Positions 23,817 through 31,624 of a DNA stretch of 64,000 bases are shown in pieces. Source of the stretch: Streptomyces sp. Edi4. GTDB lineage: Bacteria > Actinomycetota > Actinomycetes > Streptomycetales > Streptomycetaceae. Where the stretch lies: positions 2,976,001 through 3,040,000 of the forward strand of contig NZ_JBEJGY010000004.1 of the NCBI RefSeq assembly GCF_040253615.1, in the 5' to 3' direction. The notes under the pieces were generated by a model. That model searched no databases, was not told the origin of the DNA, and was given only the letters and a program-made list of their open reading frames with translations. Positions within the stretch are counted from its first letter, which is position 1. Every line of letters starts with the position of its first letter. The translations under genes and the position numbers were made by a program.

Positions 23817-23861
23817 ATTATAAAGAATCCACCCCTGTTGATCAATGTCTTTCACCCCTGT
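23817..23861 (-). promoter_or_regulatory. Promoter with two ACAGGGGTG boxes
   Basis: On the minus strand TTGATC (23845-23840) and TATAAT (23822-23817) are spaced 17 bp. One ACAGGGGTG box (23838-23830) fills the spacer and the second (23861-23853) lies just upstream of the -35, with starts 23 bp apart. A protein bound there would block RNA polymerase. Confidence 0.7.
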
Positions 23862-23886
23862 TAGCAGTGTAGAAAGAACAACGCCT

Positions 23887-24567
23887 CTAAAGCTGCATGA
23901 GAGCCGGTATCAGCTCACCGAGGAGAAAGACGCGAACCATCTCGCGTTGCTCCTCCGGTAGCTTGCGGATGATGCGTCCGATCTCCGCCTTTCGGGCCTC
24001 GTGCTTCACCACGAAGACCACGTAAGGGAAGTCGTCAGCCTCGCTCAGCTCGGCCGCCCGCCAATACGCTTGGATTTTCTCGCGGATACGGATGGGCGCT
24101 TCCGTACTGAGGTCGATCTCAAGAAAGTATGCGCCGCTTCGCGCTTGGTGTGGAAAGTCGGCAGCTACGAACAGGTCGGAGCGAACACCAGGAGGAACCG
24201 GGAGTTCTATCTCCCAGCGCTTCAGCGCGAGGACACCTGCCCTTTCGGCCCGCCGAATCTCAAGGTAGGTGTCGGCAATCATCAGGGCATGATTGTTGAC
24301 GTTGGGCGACAACCGTCCTTCGACGCCGAGGAGTACCCGACCGTACCGACCAAGTTGATAGGTGTAAGCGCCGGAGCCGCCTTTATCACCTGTCGCACGT
24401 CTTCCAACTCGTGACAAGTAATGCAGACGCACCAAGCGGCCGAGAACAACGTCAGGGATGCTGTGGGATCTATCGAAGAAGACCAGTTCTTTCAAGTGTG
24501 TGGATGATAGCTGGGTGAATGTGTGGACGAGTGTCAGGATATTGAAGTCTCGGGTAGTAAGTTCCAT
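23887..24567 (-). CDS. Replication-relaxation family protein
   Basis: The 226-residue product opens with a winged-helix-like region: TTRDFNILTLVHTFTQLSST, VVLGRLVRLHYLSRV. A nuclease-like core follows (LPVPPGVRSDLFVAADF, FLEIDLSTEAPIRIREKIQA). This is the pattern of the Replic_Relax family, named for roles in plasmid replication and relaxation and often encoded beside VirD4/TraG-like ATPases, as here. CGGAGCA precedes the ATG at 24565-24567. If any protein of the element nicks DNA for replication or transfer, this is the best candidate. Confidence 0.75.
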   Translation of the reverse strand: MELTTRDFNILTLVHTFTQLSSTHLKELVFFDRSHSIPDVVLGRLVRLHYLSRVGRRATGDKGGSGAYTYQLGRYGRVLLGVEGRLSPNVNNHALMIADTYLEIRRAERAGVLALKRWEIELPVPPGVRSDLFVAADFPHQARSGAYFLEIDLSTEAPIRIREKIQAYWRAAELSEADDFPYVVFVVKHEARKAEIGRIIRKLPEEQREMVRVFLLGELIPALMQL

Positions 24568-24606
24568 GTGTGTGCTCCGTAGATAGTCATGCGCTGATAG
24601 GTGGGG

Positions 24607-24690
24607 GCGTACCCCCTGGTCAGGGGGTACGCGGGTACAGGGATGCGCCTGGGGCTGACCTGGGCCTAGCCTGGGGTGCACCCCTGTACC
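24607..24690. promoter_or_regulatory. Hairpin-rich gap between the VirD4-like and replication-relaxation genes
   Basis: GCGTACCCCCTG (24607-24618) is followed after GT by its exact complement (24621-24632). GGTACAGGG (24634-24642) pairs with CCCTGTACC (24682-24690) across a CTGGGG/CCTAGCCTGGGG interior, and one ACAGGGGTG motif (24679-24687) lies in the right arm. It may be an attenuator, a terminator or a nicking site. Confidence 0.5.
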
Positions 24691-24698
24691 AGGAAGGG

Positions 24699-26987
24699 TC
24701 ACGGGTTCCAACTCCCGCCACCGAAGCGGCGTTTCGTAGAACGCTTGGCTTTCACCTTCGCGCCGCGTCGTTGAGCGATCTCCCGTTCAACGTCGGCGAT
24801 CGGTCGTCCGTACTTCTTCTGTGAAAGCTGCCGCACCTTGTCGGCAAGCCCTGTCGTTCCAACCGGCGGCAACGTGACGGCCGTTGCGGGCGGACTTACG
24901 CCCGCCCTTGTGGCGAGTCGCATAATGACCTCGAACCGTCCGAGGTTCATGAAGTCATCATCACTGACGTTACGGCCGAACTGCCGTGCAAAGTGCTTGG
25001 CTTCATCCGCCGAGGTCTGAAAGACCACCGTTGAACGGGCGTTCGTCGAGGTCGCTTCCTGCAACTCCTTAGAGAGCTGTCCGATGTGCTGGTGGGCAAC
25101 AGTCATCGCTAGTCCCAGACTGCGCGCCTGCGCGAACATATCGGCCGGAGCAATCGGCAAGTTGAGGAAGTCTTGAAACTCATCGAGGTAGAGCATCGTC
25201 GGGTTGTTTGGGTTGGCTGCACCACCCTGAACGGCACTCCATACATAGTTCAAGATGAGGCTGCCGAGTAGCCCGGCCGTCTCCTTTCCTTCTGTTGCAC
25301 GGCCGAGGTTGACGAGAAGAATTTTGTTTCCTCGGATCACCTCGCGCATGTCGATGGTGCTTTGGCTCTGCCCGATGATGTTGCGCAGCGACCGCCGAGA
25401 AGTGAGCTGCCACGTCCTGTCAGTGAGCGGCTTGAAGTAGTTCTCTCGTTGCTGCCGGGGCATGCGCTGGATGTCCTGCCACCAACCGGCCAGCTCCTCA
25501 AGGTGTGAAACGCCAGCAATCAGGTTGCTGGCGAACTCTTCTTGATCTGTTCTCGGCACGCTGAGCGCCCCGATATCCGCGAAGGTCATCGGTCGCTCTG
25601 CATTCGTGCTCATCAACAGCGTCAGGATCAGGTGATAGAACCCTTGCCGTACGCGCACGCCCCGAGCGTCCTGCGGATACAGGTGGTCGAAGAGACGTTG
25701 AATCTCCGAGGCCACGGCGTACGGGTTTCCCTGCAACAGGTTGAAGCCCACCGGATAAGCCGTGTCGGTCACGTCCAGGAGCACGACGTCTTGAAGCCGA
25801 CGTTCTGGCACCCTGGCAAGCGCCTCGTTGAACAGGTCGCCTTTACTCTCGATCAGGATGACCCCGCGGCCGGCCTCCATGTCCTGAGTCATCAAGTTGT
25901 TCAGTAGAACCGTCTTACCTGAACCCGTCGGGCCGACGACTTGAAGGTGCTGAGCAGACTCGACAGGGCTCAAGGCAAGAGCGCGCTCACCTCCGGGGAA
26001 GTTGGACTCTCCGATGACGCGGCCCTTATTAGGGATCGCTGCCGTTGCCGGAAGGTGCCGTGTCCTTGCGCGCGGGAGCCGCGAAAGATGGGGCGTCCCG
26101 ATGGGCCAGGCAATCAAACTCCCCAGCTCACTTGCCGCAAGTTTGGCGGGATAGACCGTGAGAGGGCTGGCAAGGGCGACGCGCTTTAGGATGCCGCTCT
26201 CGCGTCCGAGACGCCGACGGAATCCGTTGTACGGGGTCCTGACGCTCATAAGCGTGTGGTTGATCGGTGCGAGCAAGCTCGCCGCGTGCTGCTTGTTGAA
26301 GCCCTTGGCCGCGATGCGAAGAACCCCGACGAAGTTGGGTTCACTCAACTTGGTTCGCCGGTCGGTGATTTCGTCTCGCTCAGCAGAACGTGATCCAGAA
26401 AGGAGCTGCCCGGCCACGCTGAAATGACTACTTACATGCTCGCGTCCCTGCGCGGGTAGTTGCTCCCGCAGGGCAGGCGACACCACCCACTGATACACCA
26501 TCTCTTCACCCCGGCCGAGGTTGTCCATTGCCGTGAGGATGCTTGTCGAGATGGTTTCCGCGTTCTGAGTATCAAGCGTGCGCTCTGGATGGGTATTGCC
26601 AAGCTCTACGGCCGCCATCCACTGATGTTCCGGTTCATCCGTCTCAGGGGTCGCCGTCATGCCCGGTACGAGCGAGCGGAGTTGCGGAACAATGAATCGC
26701 TCTTGGTGGCGCGGTACTCGTATGCGGTGGCTGATCTCCCGATCATTCGCTCGCACCTCGAAGACCACTGAAGGCAGACCAATCAACCGGCGGGGGCCGG
26801 TGTGGAGAGTGCCACTTACTCGTTTGATCCACTCGATGACCTGAGCGGCCGTAAGGTCGGCCGGGAAGGTGAGGCGGTACGTCACTCGTTCATCGGTCTG
26901 CGACTGCATACTTCTGAGTCCCATCAAGAAGGCGCCGATTAAAAGCGCCAGTCCACCTGACGTGATGACGGATATTGCGAGACTCAT
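24699..26987 (-). CDS. VirD4/TraG-like ATPase (type IV coupling protein family)
   Basis: The 762-residue protein has an N-terminal membrane helix (about 4-24), a long domain of unknown fold, then a P-loop ATPase: Walker A GPTGSGKT (352-359), Walker B PTMLYLDEFQDF (596-607) and VAHQHIGQLSKEL. The TraM-recognition/TraD-like C-terminal module follows, with a basic tail (KVKAKRSTKRRFGGG). VirD4-type enzymes pump DNA or bring it to a secretion channel. Streptomyces elements usually transfer with FtsK-like TraB instead, so this is a different mode. Small membrane proteins are encoded upstream and a replication-relaxation protein downstream. Confidence 0.88.
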   Translation of the reverse strand: MSLAISVITSGGLALLIGAFLMGLRSMQSQTDERVTYRLTFPADLTAAQVIEWIKRVSGTLHTGPRRLIGLPSVVFEVRANDREISHRIRVPRHQERFIVPQLRSLVPGMTATPETDEPEHQWMAAVELGNTHPERTLDTQNAETISTSILTAMDNLGRGEEMVYQWVVSPALREQLPAQGREHVSSHFSVAGQLLSGSRSAERDEITDRRTKLSEPNFVGVLRIAAKGFNKQHAASLLAPINHTLMSVRTPYNGFRRRLGRESGILKRVALASPLTVYPAKLAASELGSLIAWPIGTPHLSRLPRARTRHLPATAAIPNKGRVIGESNFPGGERALALSPVESAQHLQVVGPTGSGKTVLLNNLMTQDMEAGRGVILIESKGDLFNEALARVPERRLQDVVLLDVTDTAYPVGFNLLQGNPYAVASEIQRLFDHLYPQDARGVRVRQGFYHLILTLLMSTNAERPMTFADIGALSVPRTDQEEFASNLIAGVSHLEELAGWWQDIQRMPRQQRENYFKPLTDRTWQLTSRRSLRNIIGQSQSTIDMREVIRGNKILLVNLGRATEGKETAGLLGSLILNYVWSAVQGGAANPNNPTMLYLDEFQDFLNLPIAPADMFAQARSLGLAMTVAHQHIGQLSKELQEATSTNARSTVVFQTSADEAKHFARQFGRNVSDDDFMNLGRFEVIMRLATRAGVSPPATAVTLPPVGTTGLADKVRQLSQKKYGRPIADVEREIAQRRGAKVKAKRSTKRRFGGGSWNP

Positions 26988-27033
26988 GCTGATCTATTTT
27001 CTCATACCAACATGAGTATGTGGTGTGTAACTT

Positions 27034-27192
27034 TTACCACCGCGTCATGCGGAAGTAGATGTACCCCAGTGCCATGACGATTGCGAGCATGCCGATGAGG
27101 TAGGGAATGAACGGCTCAACCGCCCACCACAGCACCCGAATCGTCAGGGCAGCGAGTAGCAACGTCACGAGCAAGCTCCGGGCTTTCTTCAC
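27034..27192 (-). CDS. Tiny two-helix membrane protein
   Basis: The 52-residue product is nearly all membrane: SLLVTLLLAALTIRVLWWAV and FIPYLIGMLAIVMALGYIYF, with basic ends. The GTG start at 27192-27190 has GGGAGG at the right distance. The gene lies 46 bp upstream of the VirD4-like ATPase gene on the same strand and is probably co-transcribed with it. Its size and place suit a channel or ATPase partner. It is too short to recognise by family. Confidence 0.65.
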   Translation of the reverse strand: MKKARSLLVTLLLAALTIRVLWWAVEPFIPYLIGMLAIVMALGYIYFRMTRW

Positions 27193-27246
27193 GGTCACCT
27201 CCCGAGGGATGAAGCCGCCGACCTAACTTCGTGGCCGGCGGGGAGT

Positions 27247-27281
27247 TGGAAGGGGACGTATCAACGACACGTCCCCTTCCA
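27247..27281 (-). terminator. Hairpin terminator
   Basis: GGAAGGGGACGT (27248-27259) and ACGTCCCCTTCC (27269-27280) are perfect inverted repeats with one more pair outside. It follows the leftward 28,132-27,327 operon and isolates it from the VirD4-like ATPase operon. Confidence 0.8.
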
Positions 27282-27326
27282 GGTTGGTGGGGTGGCGATG
27301 GCCGAAGCTGCCTTCCCCGAAGAGCG

Positions 27327-27551
27327 CTACTTCTTGAGCGGCCCGCCCGCGAACCAGCCGGACATCAGCCACCAGGTCATGCCGTGCCGGTGAGTCCGCA
27401 GCAACACCGAGGGGTCGTTTCGCCGCTGGCGCCGGTTGATAGGTGACCGCCACCCATGACGGCGGTCGAGCTGCCAATGAAGCGAGGACTTCTCGGCCTG
27501 GGCGCCGAAGGCGTAGAACAGACCGTTCTTCTCCGTGGACTGCTGCTTCAT
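27327..27551 (-). CDS. Hypothetical 74-residue basic protein
   Basis: A basic, Trp/His-rich protein (HWQLDRRHGWRSPINRRQRR, HGMTWWLMSGWFAGG) with one weakly hydrophobic stretch near the C-terminus. I do not recognise it. The ATG at 27549-27551 overlaps the upstream stop as ATGA and has GAAGGGA in front, so I prefer it to the TTG three codons earlier. It is the last gene of a three-gene operon. Confidence 0.6.
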   Translation of the reverse strand: MKQQSTEKNGLFYAFGAQAEKSSLHWQLDRRHGWRSPINRRQRRNDPSVLLRTHRHGMTWWLMSGWFAGGPLKK

Positions 27552-27799
27552 GAGTGCCAATCCCTTCGGTCACGCCGGGAGGAAGTCGGGTTGTGGTGGT
27601 CACGGACAACCGATCGCATCTGTCGCATGGCGTCGTTCTTGCGCTGCCGACGCAGCGCATACATGTCCATCTCGCTGAGTCCCTGCGGCTGTCTCGGCGT
27701 GCGCCGCTTCTCCCTGCGCGACGGGGTACAGAGAGCCCGTACACACAGGAAGAGGACGACAAGCGAGATGAGCAGCCCGGCTTGGTTGACCCCGTCCAT
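27548..27799 (-). CDS. Hypothetical single-pass membrane protein
   Basis: An 83-residue protein with a membrane helix at residues ~5-23 (NQAGLLISLVVLFLCVRAL), followed by a long, very basic cytoplasmic tail (RREKRRTPRQP, RRQRKNDAMRQM). The topology suits a membrane-tethered nucleic-acid or protein adaptor. It starts immediately after the stop of the upstream gene and overlaps the downstream gene by four bases, so the three genes are tightly coupled. The family is unknown to me. Confidence 0.65.
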   Translation of the reverse strand: MDGVNQAGLLISLVVLFLCVRALCTPSRREKRRTPRQPQGLSEMDMYALRRQRKNDAMRQMRSVVRDHHNPTSSRRDRRDWHS

Positions 27800-28132
27800 C
27801 TAGAAGCCCCGGCCCCGGCCGAAGTCCCGAATGTCCCGCGCGGTGGTGCGGGCGTACTCCTGGACGATCGGAATAAGCAGGGTCGCAAGGAACTGGTCGG
27901 TACCCGCCAGCTCTTCGGCCAACTTGCCCACGTCGGTCACGTCCTGCATGGCGTCCTCGGTCAGCCGCTTGCGCAGCATGGCCTTCACTTCTTCGTGCTT
28001 GCCGCTGGCCGCGAGCTGGAACAGCTCGATGTCCGCCCGTTCTACGGCTGCCCGCTGCCGCCTGGTCGGTCGGGCCACCTCACCCCGTCCACCTCGGTCG
28101 CTGCCACCAAAGAGCGAGAGTTCGCCACCCAT
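27800..28132 (-). CDS. Hypothetical 110-residue soluble protein
   Basis: The protein has a Gly-rich start (MGGELSLFGGSDRGG), then helices (RRQRAAVERADIELFQLAAS, KHEEVKAMLRKRLTEDAMQD) and a Gly/Arg end (RDFGRGRGF). AAGGAGG lies 7 bases before the ATG at 28130-28132, better than the upstream in-frame ATG. It is the first gene of the leftward operon and divergent from the 444-residue membrane protein gene, with 175 bp between. I do not recognise a family. Confidence 0.65.
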   Translation of the reverse strand: MGGELSLFGGSDRGGRGEVARPTRRQRAAVERADIELFQLAASGKHEEVKAMLRKRLTEDAMQDVTDVGKLAEELAGTDQFLATLLIPIVQEYARTTARDIRDFGRGRGF

Positions 28133-28307
28133 GGTCGTTGCCTCCTTCTTGTTTGAGCGGGCCTCGTTGGCCTGCTCCTTCAAGGTGCGGCGGTGAGGAC
28201 ATCCCAGTACATGTCACTGACGTATCAGCCCAGGTTGGAACGCTGCTGGCACGTAGGTGGGATGGGATACTTGGCACTCGGTGGATCAGCGGGTGAGGAG
28301 GCATCAC

Positions 28308-29642
28308 GTGGACGACGTGGAGCGGCTGGTCGCAGCCTTCAAAGAGATGCGCGTCAAAGAGGGTGTCACCACTGCCAAGCTCCGCGAACGTCCGTGGATG
28401 CTCGACCTCCTACAGACACCCGGCAACCCGACAGCAGCTCTCAAGCGGTTGGACGAGTTCATTAACCTCATGGGCGATACCCCGAAGGCCAGAGCCGTTC
28501 GGAACGCCTTGAACATCGAGCTGGAGTGGCACGGTGAGCTTGAAGAGCGCCGCAACTGGGCCAGAGGTCTCGACCGCCCAAAGAACGAGCGCTTCCTTGA
28601 GGTAGGTCGCAGCACCCATATCCGTCTTGAAGAAGACAGGGGCGGGTTCGGAGATCTGGCGCACCTCATCGTCGAAGCGACGACACCAGCCGACCCCTTC
28701 CAGAGCGCCGGGCCCGTCGTTCTGGACGACCCCGATCTAGATGCGCCCGTGGAAGCGGATGAACCGGACGACCAATCCTCCCCGCCGGCTGGCCCCGAGA
28801 ACGCGGGCTTCATCCAGGCCGTCCGCGGTGTCGTTGGTCAGTGGTCGCTTCCGACCGACCGCGAGCAGCTTGGTCAGCTCGCCCTAGTGGGCACGGCTGG
28901 TGTCGGGCTTGTCATCGCCATCACCCTGATTCTTACGGGCGTGATTCCGCTGGGTTCAGAGGCACACCACGGCCCCGACAAGGTCGAGAGCGCCACCGTT
29001 CCAACCGGCGTGACTGTCCGCAGTGCGGCAGCCCCGAAGATTGACAACGGCCAAGGGTGGGGGCCGGAGCGAAAGACGTTCACCATGCAGCACCCGTCGT
29101 CGTATCCGGTGTTCAACTCAATCACCGACCAACCCGGGCACGGGGATGAACGAAACTTCGTGCAGTGCAAGGACACCGCGAAGGACGCCCAGGGCTGGGA
29201 CGACGAGATGGTCGCTAAGGATGGCCACACCTACGAGTGCATGGCCCTGGTGGTGAACGACATCGCCCCCAACCTGGATTCCATCGCTTCACCCAACGTC
29301 GGCGGGAACGTAGCTGCCAAGCTCCAAGGGGCACGGCTGCGCATCTGGTTTCCGGATGACTCCAAGCTGAACCCCGGGCTTACGGGCATCCTGTCGGCCA
29401 ACAACGCCGAACAGGTCTGGGACTCCTGTAATTTCGTCGCGGCCCGGCCGGTGAGCCTGCGCTACGTTCTCGGCTCCGCCCGGATGCGCACCAACAACAC
29501 CCCGACCGAAGGCGTGCCCCTGCCCGGTGCCGAAGACGCCCCGATCCACGATAAGGGCGTGCTCCTGGGGGACAACGGTGACGGCCTGATCGGGCAGAAC
29601 GGCGGATACGTAAGCTTCAAGATAACGGCAACACTCGGGTAA
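28308..29642 (+). CDS. Hypothetical single-pass membrane protein, 444 residues
   Basis: The N-terminal ~190 residues are cytoplasmic and helical with an acidic linker (LDDPDLDAPVEADEPDDQ). One transmembrane segment follows at about residues 195-220 (LALVGTAGVGLVIAITLILT), then an external domain with Cys residues (FVQCKDTAKD, YECMALV, WDSCNFV). GTG at 28308 has GAGGAGG in front, and GGGATACTT lies 35-45 bp upstream. I do not recognise it. A large external domain facing an ATPase operon makes it a candidate contact or channel component of the element (inference). Confidence 0.65.
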   Translation: MDDVERLVAAFKEMRVKEGVTTAKLRERPWMLDLLQTPGNPTAALKRLDEFINLMGDTPKARAVRNALNIELEWHGELEERRNWARGLDRPKNERFLEVGRSTHIRLEEDRGGFGDLAHLIVEATTPADPFQSAGPVVLDDPDLDAPVEADEPDDQSSPPAGPENAGFIQAVRGVVGQWSLPTDREQLGQLALVGTAGVGLVIAITLILTGVIPLGSEAHHGPDKVESATVPTGVTVRSAAAPKIDNGQGWGPERKTFTMQHPSSYPVFNSITDQPGHGDERNFVQCKDTAKDAQGWDDEMVAKDGHTYECMALVVNDIAPNLDSIASPNVGGNVAAKLQGARLRIWFPDDSKLNPGLTGILSANNAEQVWDSCNFVAARPVSLRYVLGSARMRTNNTPTEGVPLPGAEDAPIHDKGVLLGDNGDGLIGQNGGYVSFKITATLG

Positions 29643-29657
29643 ATCACCTTCTCTCTT

Positions 29658-29710
29658 ACAGGGGTGGCATTCCAGTAGGTATTGATCTTTTAAGTGAATT
29701 GTGTTATAAA
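29658..29710 (+). promoter_or_regulatory. Promoter with ACAGGGGTG box before the 57-residue protein gene
   Basis: TTGATC (29682-29687) and TATAAA (29705-29710) are separated by 17 bp. An ACAGGGGTG box (29658-29666) sits 15 bp upstream of the -35. The -35 is the same TTGATC hexamer as at the 23.8-kb promoter of this element. Confidence 0.7.
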
Positions 29711-29828
29711 TAGAAGCAATCGTATTCAAGCGATAGCACCCGTGTCTCAACTCTTCTGGTGCAGCACCCCGCCCACTTAACCGGCTGGTGGCGTGCCGCA
29801 CCCGAATCGAGCCAAAGAGGCACACCAC

Positions 29829-30002
29829 ATGTCGAAGAATCGGCGTTTCACCCCTCGCTTCATCAGCAACACCCTCGACTACCTGGCTTACCGCCGCTTC
29901 CTGAAGGTCCTCGACAGGATCGACCCGCTGACGGCTCGTCGTCTTCAGTTCGCCATGGACAACGGTCTCACCGTTCAAGCGGTGATCGACCTGGAGGGCT
30001 GA
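29829..30002 (+). CDS. Hypothetical 57-residue basic protein
   Basis: A small helical protein (RFISNTLDYLAYRRFLKVLD, TARRLQFAMDNGLTVQAVID). AGAGG precedes the ATG at 29829. Its own strong promoter with an ACAGGGGTG box and a 21-bp perfect terminator show it is a real monocistronic gene and probably well expressed. No family recognised; a DNA- or protein-binding regulator is possible. Confidence 0.7.
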   Translation: MSKNRRFTPRFISNTLDYLAYRRFLKVLDRIDPLTARRLQFAMDNGLTVQAVIDLEG

Positions 30003-30039
30003 CCCCGTCCTCTCCGACACTCACCACCCCGCACCCGCA

Positions 30040-30086
30040 ACGAAGAACACCCCGCGTCCGTTGTGGACGCGGGGTGTTCTTCGTTT
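30040..30086. terminator. Very strong bidirectional terminator
   Basis: The 21-bp arms 30040-30060 and 30066-30086 are perfectly complementary around GTTGT. They begin with A/T pairs and so give T-runs on both strands. It separates the 57-residue protein gene from the convergent five-gene operon. Confidence 0.95.
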
Positions 30087-30124
30087 TCGGGCCTGGCCGG
30101 TAGGTGCGATCCATCAACCCGGCA

Positions 30125-30370
30125 TTACTGCCATTCTCCCGGCTCCGCCGTGACGTAGTCGGCAACCGTTCGCCGGTAGCGCTGGTGGCCCGTGTCCCGT
30201 GTGTGCTCCGCGATCCACTGAGCAACCTTGGCCGTTTCGTCTTTCTCCCCGGACTGCGCGCCGCAATCGGCCTCGTCACCGGAGACACACTCTGCGGCGT
30301 AGGTTGTCTCGCCAACGGGGTCGGGCTGGATTTCGTAGTTCTGGAATCGGAACCTTCGCGTAATGCCCAT
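30125..30370 (-). CDS. DUF7848-like small protein
   Basis: An 81-residue protein with CVSGDEADCGAQSG, AQWIAEHTRDTGHQRYRRT and a DYVTAEP end. This pattern matches a small Streptomyces family now listed, as I recall, as DUF7848, in which two Cys and a His suggest a metal site. It is the last gene of the leftward operon with a paralogue just upstream. These proteins are common next to anti-sigma-like ATPases; function is unknown. Confidence 0.7.
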   Translation of the reverse strand: MGITRRFRFQNYEIQPDPVGETTYAAECVSGDEADCGAQSGEKDETAKVAQWIAEHTRDTGHQRYRRTVADYVTAEPGEWQ

Positions 30371-30405
30371 CTTTACTCCTGCGCTGCTGGGGTGGGTGGA
30401 GGCAC

Positions 30406-30654
30406 CTACTTTCGCTTAGTGGTGCGCTTCACCGCCCAGAAGGTGTCAGTCGTCAGCCGGTACCGTTCGTGGCCCGGATTCTCTTTGGTGTGCTTCACCG
30501 TCCAGACCTCGACGGGCAACCGAACGTCATCGACCACATTGGAAGTGGCCGAACACTCGCGGCACTCCGCCATGAATATTTCCTTCGGGTCTTCCTCGCT
30601 GCTGTCAGCGCGGAGCACCAGGCCACCAGATCGGTAGATCACTTCATCGGCCAT
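30406..30654 (-). CDS. DUF7848-like paralogue
   Basis: This 82-residue protein shares the plan of its neighbour: CRECSA in place of the CVSGDEADC block and VWTVKHTKENPGHERYRLTT corresponding to the H-T...GH-RYRRT segment. Two Cys and conserved His suggest a zinc site. It stands 36 bp from the downstream paralogue and 57 bp from the HATPase gene upstream. The two probably arose by duplication. Confidence 0.65.
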   Translation of the reverse strand: MADEVIYRSGGLVLRADSSEEDPKEIFMAECRECSATSNVVDDVRLPVEVWTVKHTKENPGHERYRLTTDTFWAVKRTTKRK

Positions 30655-30711
30655 TGCCGGACTTCTCGATTCGTTGTCGCTACGGGTAGATGCGGAGAAC
30701 TCAGGGGGTCG

Positions 30712-31269
30712 CTACAGGCGTTGAAGGGCGACGATCAGACGTCGCAGGAGGTACGCATCAGGTGGCGGACGTTCATCCGCCTCCGCCGGCGTGCCCGTAG
30801 AAGGGGACGACTTACGGCGGCGGGGCAGGCCCTTGGCGGTGACGGGGTGTACCGGTAGTTCGGCCCACACCACCTTGCCCCCGCGGGACGGGTAGGTACC
30901 CCACCGCTTAGAGAGCGCGTCGATCAAGGTGAGGCCGCGCCCGTTTTCGTCGTCGTCTGTCGCTTCGGTAGGTACGGGCTCCTTCGGCTCGCAGTCCCAT
31001 ACCTCGATGACGATGGACGATTCGAGGCCGACCAGGCGCACGTTGATGAGCTTGAGCTTCGACAGCTCGCCCCATGTGGGGTTGGGCTCGGTCACCCCGG
31101 TTGCCTTCACGGCGTTGGTCACCAGCTCGGAGACGATGAGGAGCGCATCATCTAGAACGCGACCCGCGCCCCACTTGGTCAGCGTTATTTTCGTGAAGAC
31201 GCGCGACGAGTTGACGGCCGTGAGCACTGCGGCGAAGTTGAGCTGATCCGTAAACCGGGGATGAGACAT
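30712..31269 (-). CDS. Anti-sigma-factor-like ATP-binding protein in the element
   Basis: A 185-residue GHKL ATPase: N box LIVSELVTNAVKATG, D box EVWDCEPKEP, G region DENGRGLTLIDALSKRWG. A Pro/Arg-rich tail follows. The ATG lies 4 bp after the stop of the resolvase-like gene upstream, so they are co-translated. Homologues in the chromosome control sigma factors or developmental regulators; in an element it may tie activity to host development. Confidence 0.88.
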   Translation of the reverse strand: MSHPRFTDQLNFAAVLTAVNSSRVFTKITLTKWGAGRVLDDALLIVSELVTNAVKATGVTEPNPTWGELSKLKLINVRLVGLESSIVIEVWDCEPKEPVPTEATDDDENGRGLTLIDALSKRWGTYPSRGGKVVWAELPVHPVTAKGLPRRRKSSPSTGTPAEADERPPPDAYLLRRLIVALQRL

Positions 31270-31273
31270 GGCG

Positions 31274-31624
31274 CTACCCGTCTTGTGAGGTCTTCTCCGA
31301 ATGGTGTTCGTTGAGCGCGTGCACGGTGGTGTCGAGCGTGAATAAGAGGCGTTCGACCATCCCGCCTTGCATAATCTCGTGAGGCGAAAAGTGACGCAGC
31401 GACGGCACGATCACGTCGTGCACCCCGGCTTGTTCGAGTTCCTTGCACATGTCGCAGAACTCTTCAATCGAGCCGTTCACGACTTCCTGATACATCGTGA
31501 CGAGTTGGAAGCCCAGTTCCTCGGCAAACTCCTTCATGCGATGTTCCATAGCGAAGACCTGTTGCTCGGTCACATCACAGAAGATCCGCATGTACCCATA
31601 AGCCAGGGGCTTCAAGGTGTTCAT
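31274..31624 (-). CDS. Degenerate resolvase-domain protein B
   Basis: The 116-residue product has the fold pattern of a serine-recombinase N-terminal domain: YGYMRIFCD in the strand that normally reads YxRVS, then FAEELGFQLVTMYQEVV, then VHDVIVPSLRHFSPHE where active enzymes have D-R-L-x-R. The catalytic Ser and the Arg cluster are absent and there is no DNA-binding C-terminus, so it cannot recombine DNA. It overlaps protein A by four bases. It may have become a structural or regulatory heterodimer (inference). Confidence 0.7.
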   Translation of the reverse strand: MNTLKPLAYGYMRIFCDVTEQQVFAMEHRMKEFAEELGFQLVTMYQEVVNGSIEEFCDMCKELEQAGVHDVIVPSLRHFSPHEIMQGGMVERLLFTLDTTVHALNEHHSEKTSQDG

